Shown here: one piece after another, positions 8,262-15,683 of the stretch
How the letters are laid out: every line of letters starts with the position of its first letter
How positions within the stretch are numbered: position 1 is the stretch's first letter
Notes under the pieces: model-generated
Told to the model about the DNA's origin: nothing
What the model saw: only the letters and a program-made list of their open reading frames with translations
Databases searched by the model: none
Position numbers and translations under genes: made by a program
Source: Alteribacter lacisalsi
GTDB lineage: Bacteria > Bacillota > Bacilli > Bacillales > Salisediminibacteriaceae
Length of the DNA stretch: 64,000 nt
Assembly (NCBI RefSeq): GCF_003226345.1
Contig: NZ_PDOF01000001.1
Coordinates: 2,046,001 to 2,110,000, forward strand
Direction of reading: 5' to 3'

Positions 8262-8444
8262 TTATCGTCCGCTCCGTCTTCTTGTTTTCCTGCGGAACAA
8301 AAGAACAATCAGAAGGCCGATCAGTCCGATTCTTCCTGTGAGATGAAGCACTTCTGAATCGTACATATATGCTGCCGCAAGAGCTGTCAGAAAGCACATT
8401 CCGGCAATCACATAAACAGGTATGAAAACATCTGTTTTCCCCAT
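8262..8444 (-). CDS. Small membrane protein, 60 residues, unknown
   Basis: Two hydrophobic segments (IPVYVIAGMCFLTALAAAYMY and LIGLLIVLLF) and an Arg/Lys-rich C-terminus, giving a predicted hairpin in the membrane with a basic tail. The ATG at 8444 follows AGGAG with 8 nt spacing. It starts 14 nt after the stop of the four-segment membrane protein upstream, so both should be cotranscribed. I recognise no family. Confidence 0.65.
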   Translation of the reverse strand: MGKTDVFIPVYVIAGMCFLTALAAAYMYDSEVLHLTGRIGLIGLLIVLLFRRKTRRRSGR

Positions 8445-8458
8445 GCGTACCACTCCTG

Positions 8459-8896
8459 TTATCTGAATGAAGCCATATCACCAAGGATGAGCAGGAATAC
8501 AATCGACACGATCGGTACTGCTGTCACAAGTGCAAAACCGCCTACGAGAATCAGCTGCGCCGTTTCTTTGAGTTTTTTGTCGTTCCCGGCTTTTCTGGAC
8601 GCATCGCCTCCAAGCTTAAACATCCATATTTTCATGAGGGCGGCAGCGGCGGCAATAAGTACAACCGGGGTTACCGGATCAATCGTTCCCCGACCCTCCA
8701 TGTAAAAATACAGAACCACTACAGCGAGAATAAAAGGTGATTCAAGCAGGGCGGCTCTTACAAAAAAGGGGCCCTGCTCCTTTCCTGCATGCTCCGCACC
8801 TTGCTTTCCTTCCGCCAGGGGTTTCATCACGCGCGAAAATAGAAAATAAAAGCAAATCATATACCCGATACTTGCGGCAACGAATAGAAACTCCAC
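8459..8896 (-). CDS. Membrane protein with about four transmembrane segments, unknown
   Basis: 145 residues with hydrophobic stretches near residues 2-20, 50-66, 77-92 and 117-140 and a short charged loop (KPLAEGKQGAEHAGKEQG). The GTG start at 8896 follows AAAGGATG. It heads a two-gene unit with the 60-residue membrane protein. Nothing in the sequence points to a reaction; no charged residues sit within the membrane segments as they would in a transporter. Confidence 0.7.
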   Translation of the reverse strand: MEFLFVAASIGYMICFYFLFSRVMKPLAEGKQGAEHAGKEQGPFFVRAALLESPFILAVVVLYFYMEGRGTIDPVTPVVLIAAAAALMKIWMFKLGGDASRKAGNDKKLKETAQLILVGGFALVTAVPIVSIVFLLILGDMASFR

Positions 8897-9141
8897 AGTC
8901 TCATCCTTTCATACTTAAACAACCGGAAAATCTCCCCGTCCCGGAATCTTTTTTCTTTATAAGTATATCACGTCACAGCCTGTCACCATGACGGACGCTC
9001 GTAAATTTACTGGCAGCTATTCAGATCTTTTACTCCCTGTGAAACTCGAGGCGGGCTTTTTCCAGTACCATATTTTCGCTTATAAAAGCGTAATCATATA
9101 AAATGGGAAACAGAGAACCTGTTAATTTGGAGGGACATGAC

Positions 9142-10011
9142 ATGACGAAAACGATCCGGATGCTGCAGTTTGAGGACTACCCTTATATGGAAGCGATGGA
9201 CACAGCAGTTGAGGACGATTATATTAAACGGATTTTTGAGAGACTTACAAGCGGTCCACACAAGCTGTACGGGATGTTTCTTGGTGACCGCCTTGTAAGT
9301 GTAGGCGGGTATTCCATTTTTGCCCGCAGTTACGCTATGCTTGGACGCCTTAGGAGCGACCGGAATTACAGAGGAATGAATCATACAACAGAACTGCTTC
9401 GCCATATAAAAGAAGAAGCATTCAGGCTTGAAGATATCCGCTGGGCCGGAGCGAATACACAGGAAGAAAATACTGCAGCACGCCGTGTTCTCGAAAAGGC
9501 CGGTCTCACACCATGCGCTATCCTCCACGGAGCGATTACCAAGAATACCTCTGCCCTGGAAACCGGTGCAAAACCATGGGCCCCGGTCAGGAACTCCAGG
9601 GAAAGGAAGCAGTGGCTTGAGCGCGTGTTTACTGAATCAGAAGCGGTGTTCCCATACGAGTGCTATTACCCGTTTCCAGCTTCTGAAGATCTTTTTGCAG
9701 AAGATGCCGTCAGGGACTGGCAATTCTATGAGAACCCGGATCAGAGCCGGGTGCTTATTACAAAGCACGATCAGAAAAAATATCATTACCTGCATGCGAT
9801 TTACCCGTGGCAGGACTTCAAGGAGCAGAACGGACTCTGGGAAACGATTACGAATGACTACCGCGTCCTTTCGGAACAATATACAGATGAGGAAACGTAT
9901 GTGTGGATGGACATGAGCAGAGAGGCTGTTGATGCGCTTCCGTCTGAGCACCCGTTTACACTGCCGTCTCCGTGGATTCTGCATGGAGAAAAGAAGCCTG
10001 ATAATAAATAA
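9142..10011 (+). CDS. GNAT acetyltransferase with a C-terminal extension
   Basis: 289 residues. Residues ~1-135 form the GNAT domain (KLYGMFLGDRLVSVGGYSIF, the CoA loop around LRSDRNYRGMNHTTELL, and NTAARRVLEKAGL). The C-terminal ~150 residues have no clear fold assignment; they are rich in Trp and Tyr (WQFYENPD, YPWQDF). The ATG at 9142 follows TTGGAGG, while an upstream ATG at 9103 lacks a site. The substrate is unknown. The gene is monocistronic and is followed by a large repeat element. Confidence 0.8.
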   Translation: MTKTIRMLQFEDYPYMEAMDTAVEDDYIKRIFERLTSGPHKLYGMFLGDRLVSVGGYSIFARSYAMLGRLRSDRNYRGMNHTTELLRHIKEEAFRLEDIRWAGANTQEENTAARRVLEKAGLTPCAILHGAITKNTSALETGAKPWAPVRNSRERKQWLERVFTESEAVFPYECYYPFPASEDLFAEDAVRDWQFYENPDQSRVLITKHDQKKYHYLHAIYPWQDFKEQNGLWETITNDYRVLSEQYTDEETYVWMDMSREAVDALPSEHPFTLPSPWILHGEKKPDNK

Positions 10012-10254
10012 AGGCTGTTTTCGGATAGATTGTTGTTTTCTGCGCAGGCCGACGCTTTCCGCGGGCAACGCCTCAGCCTCCTCGGGAGCTTTTCTGCTTC
10101 TTCCTCTTCCAGTCCAGCTCCGAGGTACATGCGTCGAAGCAACTCGCAGCCTATTCTTGATGTAGTTGCTCGTTATTGCTTTTCCCGCAGGAGACGCGGC
10201 CTTTCGCTACGAAATTAAAGCTGGTTAAAGCAACAATCTTTTTTGAAAAGAGCC
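10012..10254. repeat. GC-rich palindromic intergenic repeat, large copy
   Basis: About 243 bp bounded by GGCTGTTTTCGGATAGATTGTTG and CAACAATCTTTTTTGAAAAGAGCC, which are inverted. Inside are ACGCTTTCCGCGGGCAACGC, CTCAGCCTCCTCGGGAGC and CCCGCAGGAGACGCG, the marks of the family seen at 19756, 21596, 26581, 32752 and 46014. Short frames cross it but none looks coding. Confidence 0.75.
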
Positions 10255-10260
10255 AAAATA

Positions 10261-10296
10261 AAAGAGAGGGAACCCGCAAAGGGGCCCTCTCTTTTT
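10261..10296. terminator. Bidirectional terminator
   Basis: AAAGAGAGGG pairs with CCCTCTCTTTTT around a GC-rich loop. It lies just past the stop of the minus-strand hesB-like gene and also ends the plus-strand GNAT unit. Confidence 0.82.
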
Positions 10297-10297
10297 G

Positions 10298-10579
10298 TCA
10301 GCAGCACGAATCCAGGCCATGCATCACGATGCTCCGCTGTCCTTCACGGATCTCCACATCAAGTGAAATACTTTCGGTCTGTTCTTGAATAACAGGATCA
10401 ACGGCAACCCGAATCCCGTTTATTTCCATCACTTCATCCCGGTCCTGTGCATCTTCAAGACGGACACCGAGCTGCGGACTCCCGCATCCCATTCCCGCAA
10501 AGAAGAACCGGACAGCATCAACTTGTGTCTCCTCCAGCATTTCCTCAAGAAAAGCTCTAGCTTCATCTGTAATGGTCAT
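10298..10579 (-). CDS. HesB/IscA-like protein of the ars cluster
   Basis: 93 residues of the HesB/A-type Fe-S carrier fold (TDEARAFLEEML, RFFFAGMGCGSPQLGVRL). The classical three-cysteine pattern C...CGC is altered: one Cys in GMGCGSP and a terminal CC pair. Such divergent members are often found next to arsA/arsD and may bind thiophilic metal ions rather than build clusters; that is inference. The second ATG (10579) sits 7 nt after GGAGGAG and is preferred to the ATG at 10585, which abuts the site. It starts 21 nt after arsA ends, so it is the last gene of an arsD-arsA-hesB operon. Confidence 0.8.
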   Translation of the reverse strand: MTITDEARAFLEEMLEETQVDAVRFFFAGMGCGSPQLGVRLEDAQDRDEVMEINGIRVAVDPVIQEQTESISLDVEIREGQRSIVMHGLDSCC

Positions 10580-10600
10580 GGTCATCTCCTCCTTATTTCA

Positions 10601-12370
10601 CTACTTTACGGTTTCAGTAAAAAGCTCCTGCAGCTTTGTTACATTTGTCAGCCACGGTACAACAAGGGTCCTTCCAGCATAACGCTTCATAACAAGGTCG
10701 ATCCATTTCCACTCATACGAAGCCCGTTCCCTCATTAGCGCATCTGTCGTTTCAGTTGCTGCCATACTTTGATTTACAATCCACCATGCGGGCATCATTC
10801 CTGCCCTCTTCAAGTCTTTTTCCAGGCGTTCCGCTTCAAGTACCGGTGTTGCCTCAGGCAAAGTAACAATGGCAACGAAGGTCTCTTCCGCATTTCGCAG
10901 TCGGGGCAGAAGCTTTTCCACAGACTTCGGCACGTCTCCCGATGAGCGGGCAACTTCCTTCTGGTACGACTGGGAGGCATCCAGTAACAGCAGCGTGTGT
11001 CCGGTCGGTGCTGTATCGATCACCACAAACTGGTCATCCGCTTTTCCCACCACATCTGCAAAAGCCTGGAAAACGGCAATCTCCTCTGTGCAGGGTGACT
11101 CAAGATCCTCCTGCAGGTACTTCAGTCCAGCTTCATCCAGACTGTCCGCTGAACGGGCAAGTACATTCTGTTTATAGGCTTCTGTTACTTTTTCAGGATC
11201 GATGGCACTGACGGTCATCCGTTCTTTTTCTTCGTGGTTCAATACAGTATGTGAAATATGATCCGCCGGGTCGGTTGTAGTCAGGTGAACCTTTTTTCCA
11301 GCACGAACGAGTCCCGCTGCAATTGCGGCAGCCGTCACCGTTTTTCCAACTCCGCCTTTCCCCATTGTCATAATAACGCCGGAGGAACGGGTTCTAAGCT
11401 CATTAAGAATCTGCTCCACACCAGGCAGTTCCACCTTGTCATCTTGACGGGCAGCCACCCTCTGCCCATTCACTTCGTGACGAAGGAGGGAACGCAGAGC
11501 CTCCGCCCCCGTCAGGGAATAGGAAACCAGGGGCAGCGTAAATTGCGGCAGCGTCGCAAGGTGACGATCAATACTCTTAACAGCCTCCCTCTGCTGCTCA
11601 TAAAGCGCTCCGGCCACAGGATCATGTCTGTCAGCCGGTTCAAACACACCGTTTAATAGAAGCACCTGGTTTTTCAGACCTGTACCAGCCAGCTCTGTGC
11701 CTGCACGGGCAGCTTCCTTTAATGACGATTGATCGGGGCGGGCAACGAGAATCAGGCTCGTCTGCTCCCCGTCTGCCAGCACATTCACCGTCTTTTTATA
11801 CAATGCCTTTTTAGCCTCCAGACCGGCAAGCGGCCCAAGGCAGGAGGCACCGTGCGTGCTTTCATCAAGAAAGCCGGACCATGCTGCCGGCAGTTGAAGC
11901 AGTCTTAGCGTATGCCCAGTCGGGGCTGTATCAAACACAATATGATCGTAGGAGCTGAGCAGCCGTTCGTCAGATACGAGAGCTGCAAACTGATCAAATG
12001 CTGCAATTTCAACGGTACAGGCACCTGAAAGCTGCTCCTCCATCTGGTTAACGACCGGCGCCGGCAGCTGATCCCGGTAAGGGCCTACTACTTTATCACG
12101 ATAGGCTTCTGCAGCTGCTTCCGGATCAATGTTCACCGCATCAAGCCCTGAGACTCCCTCGACAGGAGCCGGTAAGGAACCTACCGGGATCCCGAATACA
12201 TCATCCAGATTTGAAGCCGGGTCGGTACTTACAAGAAGAACTTTTCTGCCTGCATCGGCAAGTGCCGTTGACACCGCACAGGCAGCCGACGTTTTCCCGA
12301 CACCTCCTTTTCCTGTGAAAAATAAAAAAGGGGTCTCAGGGATCGTGTCTCTGGTGAAAATATCAGTCAT
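10601..12370 (-). CDS. arsA: ArsA arsenite-transport ATPase (tandem two-domain form)
   Basis: 589 residues made of two homologous P-loop halves. Walker A motifs of the deviant GKGGVGKT type occur near residues 20-27 and again near 335, each followed by a TDPA signature and a DTAPTGHTL motif. Three cysteines that bind As(III) or Sb(III) in known ArsA proteins have counterparts: SGACTVEI (118), GASCLGP (167) and SPCTEEI (~424). ArsA is the soluble ATPase that energises an arsenite exporter and accepts metalloid from ArsD. The ATG at 12370 follows AGGAAGGTG with 6 nt spacing. ArsD lies 21 nt upstream. No arsB/acr3 gene is adjacent; an ACR3-family gene lies at 56126-57108, and it is frameshifted. 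Confidence 0.95.
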   Translation of the reverse strand: MTDIFTRDTIPETPFLFFTGKGGVGKTSAACAVSTALADAGRKVLLVSTDPASNLDDVFGIPVGSLPAPVEGVSGLDAVNIDPEAAAEAYRDKVVGPYRDQLPAPVVNQMEEQLSGACTVEIAAFDQFAALVSDERLLSSYDHIVFDTAPTGHTLRLLQLPAAWSGFLDESTHGASCLGPLAGLEAKKALYKKTVNVLADGEQTSLILVARPDQSSLKEAARAGTELAGTGLKNQVLLLNGVFEPADRHDPVAGALYEQQREAVKSIDRHLATLPQFTLPLVSYSLTGAEALRSLLRHEVNGQRVAARQDDKVELPGVEQILNELRTRSSGVIMTMGKGGVGKTVTAAAIAAGLVRAGKKVHLTTTDPADHISHTVLNHEEKERMTVSAIDPEKVTEAYKQNVLARSADSLDEAGLKYLQEDLESPCTEEIAVFQAFADVVGKADDQFVVIDTAPTGHTLLLLDASQSYQKEVARSSGDVPKSVEKLLPRLRNAEETFVAIVTLPEATPVLEAERLEKDLKRAGMMPAWWIVNQSMAATETTDALMRERASYEWKWIDLVMKRYAGRTLVVPWLTNVTKLQELFTETVK

Positions 12371-12391
12371 CGTCTGCACCTTCCTTTCCGG

Positions 12392-12751
12392 TCAGATAAG
12401 TGTCCGTTTGTCTTTCTTTTTTTCCGGCACTGTGAGAACAGATCGGTCCATACCGGCCCAGCCCGCCAGTTCCTCGTATGACGGATAGGACCCTGATTTT
12501 TCGATCCTGCCATTTACAAGAATAAGAGGAAGTGCCTCTGTTCCCTTTTCCTCGAGAGCCTTCTTTACCGTTTCATCATCCACAAAGGCCTGAGGCTCAC
12601 TCCCGAGATTAAAACGCCGGATATTGATACCTTTTTTTTCAAGCAGAAAAACGGCATTCGCCATTCTGGTAAGTTCAGGATCAACGGTTGGACCGCAAAC
12701 ACCTGTTTCACAGCACATAGCGGGATCAAAGATTCGAATGACTGCATCCAT
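12392..12751 (-). CDS. arsD: ArsD arsenic metallochaperone
   Basis: 119 residues with a thioredoxin-like fold. The key cysteines Cys13, Cys14 and Cys19 in DPAMCCETGVCGP are those that bind As(III) and pass it to ArsA. ArsD can also act as a weak repressor of ars operons. GAGGTGATGTAAAC precedes the start. A strong terminator-like hairpin (12797-12820) separates it from arsC upstream, so arsD-arsA-hesB either has its own promoter in the ~50 bp available or depends on read-through from arsC. The C-terminal cysteine pairs found in some ArsD proteins are missing. Confidence 0.95.
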   Translation of the reverse strand: MDAVIRIFDPAMCCETGVCGPTVDPELTRMANAVFLLEKKGINIRRFNLGSEPQAFVDDETVKKALEEKGTEALPLILVNGRIEKSGSYPSYEELAGWAGMDRSVLTVPEKKKDKRTLI

Positions 12752-12796
12752 GTTTACATCACCTCATTTTTTCTGGAAAAATCTGCTTTAATTACG

Positions 12797-12820
12797 AAAA
12801 AAACCGGGATTGCTCCCGGC
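12797..12820 (-). terminator. Terminator between arsC and arsD
   Basis: On the minus strand, CCGGGA/TCCCGG around a 4-nt loop is followed by seven T residues. It lies 8 bp beyond arsC and 46 bp before arsD, so it should set arsC transcription above that of arsDA-hesB. Confidence 0.85.
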
Positions 12821-12827
12821 TCACAGT

Positions 12828-13247
12828 TTATTCTCCGGTCTCGGCAAAGCGTTTAATGCGGCTTCCGATCTCGTCTCGGACACGCTGGAATACTGCCCAT
12901 TTTTCTTCGTCTGTTCCTTCTGCTTTTGCCGGATCGTCAAAGCCCCAGTGAACGCGTTCTTTGTTTGGCGGCGTTGCCGGGCAGACGTCGTTTGCATGTC
13001 CACAGAGTGTGACAACAAGGTCCGCACGATCAAGGAGATCTTTATCAATCGTGTCGGAAGTCTGATCGGTAATATCGATATCCACTTCGTTCATCGCTTT
13101 AACGGCTTTCGGATTTACGCCGTGTGCTTCAATTCCGGCAGAATAGACCTCATATTTGTCGTTGAGGTAATGCTTCCCCCACGCTTCCGCCATCTGGCTT
13201 CGGCAGGAATTACCTGTACAGAGAAAATAGATTACCGGCTTTGTCAT
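12828..13247 (-). CDS. arsC: Arsenate reductase, thioredoxin-linked (LMW phosphatase fold)
   Basis: 139 residues, the normal length. The P-loop CTGNSCRS supplies Cys10 and Arg16; Cys82 and Cys89 (LCGHANDVC) are the relay cysteines that end in a disulfide reduced by thioredoxin. The enzyme turns arsenate into arsenite in the cytoplasm for export. AAAGGAG lies upstream; starts at 13253 and 13247 are both possible, and I chose 13247, which gives the family's usual MTKP/YFLC beginning. A good sigma-A promoter with an 11-bp direct repeat lies at 13291-13319. Confidence 0.95.
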   Translation of the reverse strand: MTKPVIYFLCTGNSCRSQMAEAWGKHYLNDKYEVYSAGIEAHGVNPKAVKAMNEVDIDITDQTSDTIDKDLLDRADLVVTLCGHANDVCPATPPNKERVHWGFDDPAKAEGTDEEKWAVFQRVRDEIGSRIKRFAETGE

Positions 13248-13290
13248 CTTCATCAAGCTCCTTTAAATACATCATTTTTAATCCGGTTTC

Positions 13291-13319
13291 ATTATATAAT
13301 CATCCGCTTATATAATCAA
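13291..13319 (-). promoter_or_regulatory. arsC promoter with a direct repeat, possible operator
   Basis: Reading on the minus strand, TTGATT (13319-13314) and TATAAT (13296-13291) are 17 nt apart. The element TTATATAATCA occurs twice, at 13292-13302 and 13308-13318, spaced exactly 16 bp, so it covers both promoter boxes. This is a plausible site for a metalloregulator such as ArsR, but no arsR is present in the window. Confidence 0.65.
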
Positions 13320-13381
13320 CCGCGAATATCTGGTACATTTACGAAAAGTTGTGTGAGATTTTCAAAAAAGGTGCATCTTTA

Positions 13382-13411
13382 TTGACCGTGAAAATCGTTT
13401 TCATTTATATT
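13382..13411 (+). promoter_or_regulatory. Promoter with Fur-like box for the FbpB-like gene
   Basis: TTGACC (13382-13387) and TATATT (13406-13411) are 18 nt apart; TATAAT at 13412-13417 is an alternative -10. Between the boxes lies TGAAAATCGTTTTCA (13389-13403), an almost perfect inverted repeat resembling the TGATAATNATTATCA Fur site. Fur bound there would block the polymerase when iron is plentiful. Confidence 0.65.
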
Positions 13412-13483
13412 TATAATGTAACATTCTTCACAACCTATATCGATTCTTTTGGATTCAGAAACGATCACGAAAGGATGGTAACG

Positions 13484-13624
13484 ATGCTTAAGCAGTCAAT
13501 GACAATGCTCATTAATAAGAATAAAGAAGAGATCCTCCGCAGTGAACGCGAACTCAATAAAATCGAAGAACGCCTGGATCAGAAACTTACACGTAAGACA
13601 ACCCGTAAGCTGGAAAATAAATAA
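13484..13624 (+). CDS. Fur-regulated basic protein, FbpA/FbpB-like
   Basis: 46 residues, highly charged: MLKQSMTMLINKNKEEIL followed by SERELNKIEERLDQK and a basic tail. This matches the short helical FbpB-type family of Bacillus, whose members help or replace the small RNA FsrA in the iron-sparing response. The start at 13484 follows AAGG with 9 nt spacing; longer frames to 13349 have no site and would cover the promoter. The Fur-like box in the promoter agrees with this role. A terminator follows at 13634-13666, making a complete single-gene unit. Confidence 0.8.
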   Translation: MLKQSMTMLINKNKEEILRSERELNKIEERLDQKLTRKTTRKLENK

Positions 13625-13633
13625 AGCAGAATG

Positions 13634-13666
13634 ACCTGATGTGACTTGTTCATATCAGGTTTTTTC
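13634..13666 (+). terminator. Terminator of the FbpB-like gene
   Basis: ACCTGAT pairs with ATCAGGT and is followed by six T residues. Confidence 0.85.
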
Positions 13667-13720
13667 TGTCCTAACTCCCCTCACCTCCTAATAAGCTAGA
13701 GTAAAGGTGCGTGAGGGGAT

Positions 13721-14233
13721 ATGGTGCTTACTACGCTTTTATTCTGTATGCTTATTGGCTTTGACGGCCTGCTCTGGGGCGCGATTATCGGGTATAAACG
13801 CGTCTATTTCCCATTCGGTCAGCTTCTTCTCCTTTCAGCCGGTGTCGGGCTCATTTTCTTTTCAACTTATCTGGTCGGTTCCGCTGTGGGTGTGGAAATC
13901 TCCACTTCGCTGTTAAATCGGCTGAGCGGCATGGTGTTCCTCGCCGTCGGTCTTCTCCAGCTTACTCACTCCGGGCAATTTCTCTTTGCCCGCCTGGTGC
14001 GCAATCTGTTTATCATTGTAAATATTGATAACATCGGCTACGGCGTCTTATCAGGCGTTCAGGAAGTTCACCCTCTGACCAGTCTGTTTGTGGCAGCGGC
14101 TTTTTTTATGCTGTTTGTGATCGGGATGATTACCGGAAGTTCCGAACGTTTTCGTTTTCTGACTCGTAACAACAAAGTACTGCCGTCTCTCGTGCTCATT
14201 GTGATCGGCACGTATAAACTTCTGTTTTCATAA
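13721..14233 (+). CDS. MntP/YtaF-like membrane protein
   Basis: 170 residues with about six hydrophobic segments. The start (FCMLIGFDGLLWGAIIGYKRV) resembles the A-L-S-x-D-G/A-F-x-x-G motif of the MntP manganese-export fold, and more closely the sporulation protein YtaF, with one Asp in the first membrane segment. A second Asp in NIDNIGYG lies in a later segment, matching the pseudo-symmetric Asp pair of the family. Mn2+ export is possible but unproven. AGGGGAT is very close to the ATG at 13721; the GTG at 13724 is an alternative start. Confidence 0.65.
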   Translation: MVLTTLLFCMLIGFDGLLWGAIIGYKRVYFPFGQLLLLSAGVGLIFFSTYLVGSAVGVEISTSLLNRLSGMVFLAVGLLQLTHSGQFLFARLVRNLFIIVNIDNIGYGVLSGVQEVHPLTSLFVAAAFFMLFVIGMITGSSERFRFLTRNNKVLPSLVLIVIGTYKLLFS

Positions 14234-14267
14234 AGAGGAAGGTACGGCGGTTTCAATAATACTCAAA

Positions 14268-14310
14268 AAAGGCTGATTCCAGTGGCTCCCACCTGAAATC
14301 AGTCTCTTCA
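14268..14310 (+). terminator. Possible terminator after the MntP/YtaF-like gene
   Basis: CTGATTCCAGTGG can pair with CCACCTGAAATCAG, followed by the pyrimidine-rich TCTCTTCATCTTTT. The T tract is interrupted. Confidence 0.5.
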
Positions 14311-14424
14311 TCTTTTCCGGCGATTACTGGATTATTCAAACCTTCTTTACATGCTTTTTACAAAGTACCTCCTGCCAGTATGATAAAATCATTGAAGTAA
14401 TAAATAACAGTCAGGAGTTTTCAC

Positions 14425-15621
14425 ATGTTCAAAAATGTTCTTGAGATTTTCTTTGTTTCACTCAGGCTCGGACTCACTTCTTTCGGAGGCCCGGTTGCTC
14501 ACCTTGGTTACTTTCACAATGAATACGTCAAGCGACGGAAATGGCTCGATGATAAAGCTTACGCCGATCTTGTTGCCCTTTCCCAGTTTATTCCGGGACC
14601 GGCAAGCAGTCAGGTCGGGATCGGGATCGGATTAATGAGAGCTGGCCTCCCAGGCGCGGTGGCATCGTTTATTGGCTTTACACTTCCCTCTGTGGCTGTT
14701 CTGATCGGCTTTGCCTTTATGATCCAGACCTATGATCTTACGGACGCCGGCTGGATCTATGGATTGAAAATCGTGGCGGTAGCGGTCGTGGCCCAGGCCA
14801 TTATGGGCATGGGAAAAAAGCTCGCCCCTGATCGTGAACGGGCTTCGATTGCCATCGTGACACTTATTCTTGTTCTTTTATGGCAGACCGTTTACAGTCA
14901 GGTCGCCTTTATCGTTCTTGCCGGAGTGGCGGGGTACTTTGTTTACAGGCACCAGAAGCCGGAAGACACACCCGACATTCTGACCGGGCTCAGTTACCGC
15001 TTTGCGGCCGGCTGTCTCGGACTGTTCTTTACGCTGCTCGCTCTTCTGCCGCTGGCGCGTCAGATGTTTGAAGCCCAGTGGCTTGCCCTCTTCGACAGCT
15101 TTTACCGTGCAGGCGCACTCGTGTTTGGCGGCGGGCACGTTGTGCTGCCTCTTCTCGAGCGGGAAGTTGTGCCTTCCGGACTTGTTGGCGCGGATGAATT
15201 TCTTGCCGGTTACGGGGCCACCCAGGCTGTTCCCGGGCCGCTGTTTACTTTCGCCTCGTACCTGGGAACGGTTGCCGGCGGGATCAGCGGGGGGCTGATC
15301 GCGACCGCAGCAATCTTCCTGCCGGCGTTTCTTCTGATTCTCGGCACCCTGCCGTTCTGGAGCCGGATTCGTAAACACCCGGTCATTCAGCCTGCTGTAC
15401 TCGGTGTGAATGCCGCGGTCGTTGGAATTCTCGCGGCAGCCCTTTATAATCCGATTTTCACAAGCGCTATTGATACAGCAGTCGATTTTGCTTTTGCCGC
15501 CGGCCTTTTCGGTCTTCTCGTTTACTGGAAAATGCCGGCCTGGCTCGTCGTACTCATCGGAATCGTCGGAGGAGCTGTTATTTCCTGGCTGTTTTACGGT
15601 CAGATTCTCTTCGGACTCTAG
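14425..15621 (+). CDS. chrA: Chromate transporter ChrA (long, two-domain form)
   Basis: 398 residues with about 10-12 transmembrane segments arranged as two homologous CHR halves. Signature elements are visible in both: LRLGLTSFGGPVAHLGYFHNEYV with LVALSQFIPGPASSQVG in the first half, and YRAGALVFGGGHVVLPLLEREVV with GATQAVPGPLFTFASYLG in the second. ChrA exports chromate from the cytoplasm, coupled to the proton or ion gradient. CAGGAG precedes the start. It is transcribed alone and ends in a shared terminator facing asnB. It sits beside the ars genes in a metal-stress neighbourhood. Confidence 0.93.
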   Translation: MFKNVLEIFFVSLRLGLTSFGGPVAHLGYFHNEYVKRRKWLDDKAYADLVALSQFIPGPASSQVGIGIGLMRAGLPGAVASFIGFTLPSVAVLIGFAFMIQTYDLTDAGWIYGLKIVAVAVVAQAIMGMGKKLAPDRERASIAIVTLILVLLWQTVYSQVAFIVLAGVAGYFVYRHQKPEDTPDILTGLSYRFAAGCLGLFFTLLALLPLARQMFEAQWLALFDSFYRAGALVFGGGHVVLPLLEREVVPSGLVGADEFLAGYGATQAVPGPLFTFASYLGTVAGGISGGLIATAAIFLPAFLLILGTLPFWSRIRKHPVIQPAVLGVNAAVVGILAAALYNPIFTSAIDTAVDFAFAAGLFGLLVYWKMPAWLVVLIGIVGGAVISWLFYGQILFGL

Positions 15622-15636
15622 TTCTCTGCAGAACAC

Positions 15637-15683
15637 AAAAAAGGACCGACCGACAACTTAACGTGTCAGCTGGTCCTTTTTTT
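15637..15683. terminator. Bidirectional terminator between chrA and asnB
   Basis: AAAAAAGGACC pairs with GGTCCTTTTTTT; inner pairs CGACA/TGTC extend the stem. It serves two convergent genes. Confidence 0.88.

Noticed and set aside
14878-15636. 252-codon open frame on the minus strand opposite chrA
   Set aside because: It is antisense to the well-supported chrA gene; the translation is highly charged, has no family features and no ribosome binding site.
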